DNA of 64,000 nt from Gonocerus acuteangulatus (Eukaryota; Arthropoda; Insecta; Hemiptera; Coreidae), in assembly GCA_946811695.1 (NCBI GenBank), contig OX328132.1, positions 94,407,534 to 94,471,533 of the forward strand, written 5' to 3'. Shown in pieces: positions 61,690 through 64,000 of the stretch. The stretch's first letter is position 1; every line of letters starts with the position of its first letter. The translations under genes and the position numbers were made by a program. The notes below the pieces were generated by a model. The model made no database searches. It worked only from the letters and a program-made list of their open reading frames with translations, and was not told the origin of the DNA.

Positions 61690-62489
61690 AACTCTCTATC
61701 TTCACTGACGGTTCCAAAACAGATAATGGTGTAGGAGCAGCAGCTGTAATAGAAGAGCAAGTAATAACAGTAAGAATCAACAATCAGGCGAGTATCTTTA
61801 CAGCTGAGCTCTATGGAATCCTTATTGGCCTGGAAAATATACCTGTTACAGATACAAGAGATATCGTACTTTACACGGACTCACTCAGCGCACTTGAAGC
61901 ACTAACTGACAGCTACATACTTACTGACACATCATCCACTATTACAACGAATACTATTTCAAGTCCACACACTAAACAGACACGTTACCATCCACTGGCT
62001 ACCAGGTCACGAAGACTTAGGCAAAAGTTCGTTGGCCGACTCTCATGCTAAAACAGCCACTGAACAAACAAACGTAGAAATAACAAGACTAACCCGCAAG
62101 ACTGGACAAACAGCACAAGAGACATTATAACATTATTCTGGCAAGATTCGTGGACACAACTAACAGAAAATAAACTCCGCGCTATCAACCATACAGAAAA
62201 AGAATGGTCATCCAGTTCCCGTGTAAACCGAAGACAAGAAGTGGTTTTGACCCGCTTAAGGATTGGTCATTCTCGACTTACTCACAGTTACTTAATGACG
62301 AGACAAGAACAGCCACAATGTGAAATATGTTACAATACTCTTACGATAAAACACTTACTCACAGAATGCATGAGACGACGTGATCTGAACTTACCCTACA
62401 ACTTATGCGAGTTGTTAAGTGAAGATAGCCAACACATAGACTCTATACTACATTACCTACACAACAATGGATTATACGAACTCATTTGA
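61690..62489 (+). pseudogene. LINE ORF2 end: RNase H and C-terminal CCHC-like domain
   Basis: RNase H: IFTDGSKTDNGVGAAAVIEE, FTAELYGILIGLENI and LYTDSLSALEAL, then in another frame IHWLPGHEDLGKSSLADSHA. The C-terminal domain from about 62205 reads LTRLRIGHSRLTHSYLMTRQ, CEICYNTLTIKHLLTEC and ends NNGLYELI. Several frameshifts separate the parts. Related to the minus-strand copy at 18983-19735. Confidence 0.75.
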
Positions 62490-62797
62490 CCGCAGCTTAA
62501 TATTTCGTTACCATAGTGTCCTATAGAGACATGAATATCCCACCGAAGGCGGATAATTCATCTACCTTCTAATCCATACTGATCTTCCTAAGATGCAAAT
62601 GTGAAATGACTGATGTATATGTAAATAAACCTATATATATAATGTAAATAAACTTAATTTAAAATCATGCAATCTAATATTATATGTGTATGTATATATG
62701 TGTGTAGATAATAAATGCAAACTTATTAAGCACATTGTAATGTAAATATGTAAATAGACAATACGTTGATATGATGTAATTTAATAATATAGATATA

Positions 62798-62799
<2 letters not shown>

Positions 62800-62848
<49 letters not shown>
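62800..62848 (+). repeat. (TG)n microsatellite
   Basis: About 24 TG units in the LINE 3' UTR. Confidence 0.9.
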
Positions 62849-62851
<3 letters not shown>

Positions 62852-63033
62852 ATGTAAGCATATAAGACAACATAATGTATATATGTAATGTTTGTAATAA
62901 CTACATGTAAGGTGTACATCGCCCTAAAGCGGAACACCAAAAAAAAATAAATAAATGTTTTAAACACAAATACATTTACCTAATATAAGAATTACAAAAA
63001 TAAAAAGCAATAAAAAACTAAGGGAAAGAGACA

Positions 63034-64000
63034 AAAAGTCCGACTAGCAGGAACTGCGTCATCTTAGCGCGGTTACGTACATCTCGAAGAAATGGAATAG
63101 ATTAGAATCACAAATCACAGGAAACAGACAGTAGCCAACTTTCACTGAAGCGGATAATTCTTAATCTGAATAAGTCATTACAATTGTGTACTGAAAACGT
63201 ACCTACTCTTCGACTACTGCCGGGAAGGCTCTATTCTAAACAACCAAAAATTCGTTTTCATTTTATGTATCTTCTTTTACTAGCAAATTCGTTTTACTGT
63301 TATAATCAACTGTACCTAAATATGTGCCTCATGGCGAATAAAATTCCATTATGTCGTGGGTTAAATCTTTCTATAATATAAGAAATAACGATAACTTCTG
63401 TTGGAGGCTATGAGGAAGGTTATATAGATAGGAGAATTCAAAACAAACTATGCATACGCCATCATGATATTAGCCACAGCCATCTTGATTACCACAGCCA
63501 CTTCAAAGTTATTACCAATACTAATTTTACTCATAAATGCAATTTAAAACAAGAAACAACCAATTAAAAAGAGAGTTAAGCAAAGAGAAAAACCCTTTCA
63601 AAACAACAAAACAAACACTTTTTACGTTTTAAGCGCTTATATCTCTGATTGACGTTGCCCCATCGAATATTGCTTCAGGACCTTTTTTGTAGAGAATTTA
63701 GTAAGCATTCGAATGGTCACCTTCCACTTACCACGATTTCCCAACCGTTATCGAGATATTTAAGAAAAATGTATGAAGATCCGAAAACTATTCATGTCTA
63801 TTAATAAAATAATTTTTTCGCATACTTCCTTAACTCCAAATATAACCAAAATTTAAACATCTTAATTGGGATTAATTTCCAAGATGCAGAAAATATTTCA
63901 ATTGAATCCCGCGATTCTAAGTACCCACAAAAAAATAATGACTTACAAAAACATTTGTTCCATTTTTCTCAGACACGGTTACAGATATCGCCTTAAAAAT
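63034..64000 (-). mobile_element. HINE subfamily B, minus strand, running off the window
   Basis: It starts with the 3' end AAAAGTCCGACTAGCAGGAA, 3' hairpin and TTAGCGCGGTTACG, then subfamily-B sequence (63110-63600) and HINE internal sequence to the window end; the 5' end is outside. It is inserted in another HINE whose sequence (GGGAAAGAGACAAA) stops at 63033. It is the uninterrupted reference for joining 8608 to 17569. Confidence 0.6.

Larger units (their letters stand above)
61656..62955 (+). mobile_element. 5'-truncated I-like LINE with 15-bp TSD
   Basis: TGTTTTAAACACAAA is present at 61641-61655 and 62956-62970. The insert ends in AACACCAAAAAAAAATAAAT. It lies in minus-strand HINE sequence. 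The coding part is the RNase H and C-terminal domain listed separately; the 3' UTR holds a (TG)n microsatellite at about 62800-62848. Confidence 0.85.

Overview
The window is a piece of an AT-rich animal nuclear genome, most likely an arthropod and probably an insect. The evidence is a dense mixture of BEL/Pao, Gypsy (one copy with an insect-type envelope remnant), I-like LINE, Penelope, tRNA-SINE, MITE and Helentron-type repeats, long (TA)n tracts, and no bacterial-style operons. No complete host gene was recognised; one 54-nt candidate exon is reported.

The main discovery is an apparently complete Polinton/Maverick (virus-like DNA transposon) at 26245-42515 (16,271 bp). It has about 692-bp terminal inverted repeats starting AGTAGATG and a perfect 6-bp target duplication (GTTGGG), and it sits inside a tRNA-derived SINE. 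Its left half, on the minus strand, carries a small OB-fold-like protein (inside the TIR), a protein-primed DNA polymerase with SAP repeats, two paralogous zinc-ribbon proteins, a 47-aa protein with a PP1-docking-type motif, a protein with a phospholipase A2-like domain, and the minor capsid protein. The right half carries the packaging ATPase, a 52-aa zinc protein, the DDE integrase with chromodomain, a BRO-family gene (opposite strand), a membrane protein, the Ulp1/adenain-like protease, a fibre-like coiled-coil protein, a short-repeat protein, the major capsid protein and a second copy of the TIR gene. Nine coding starts lie in the same TAATAAATGG context, which suggests a shared initiator element. 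Together these genes would cover genome replication (polymerase, OB-fold protein), integration (integrase), and virion assembly (two capsid proteins, ATPase, protease).

The flanks are layers of nested repeats. 1-5690: a decayed BEL/Pao element whose pol is split by a Helentron-type non-autonomous element (HINE/DINE-1-like), itself split by a second copy. 5690-8608: further copies. 8609-17568: a 9-kb block of nested HINEs containing a Gypsy-like element (10735-15963) with LTRs and a 4-bp target duplication. 17568-24340: HINE remnants, a LINE 3' end, a SINE, a foldback element and a TA-flanked MITE. 24339-26170: a SINE and a LINE ORF1/endonuclease relic.

Right of the Polinton: 42520-46500 is mostly unrecognised sequence with a LINE RNase H relic and MITEs. 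46500-52600 is a Penelope-like element (GIY-YIG domain and hammerhead-like motif) broken by two HINEs. 54880-61149 is a young Gypsy element on the minus strand with apparently identical 530-bp LTRs but a deletion joining integrase to an env remnant. 61656-62955 is a 5'-truncated LINE with a 15-bp target duplication, and 63034-64000 is another HINE running off the window. All calls were made by eye; no database search or folding was run.
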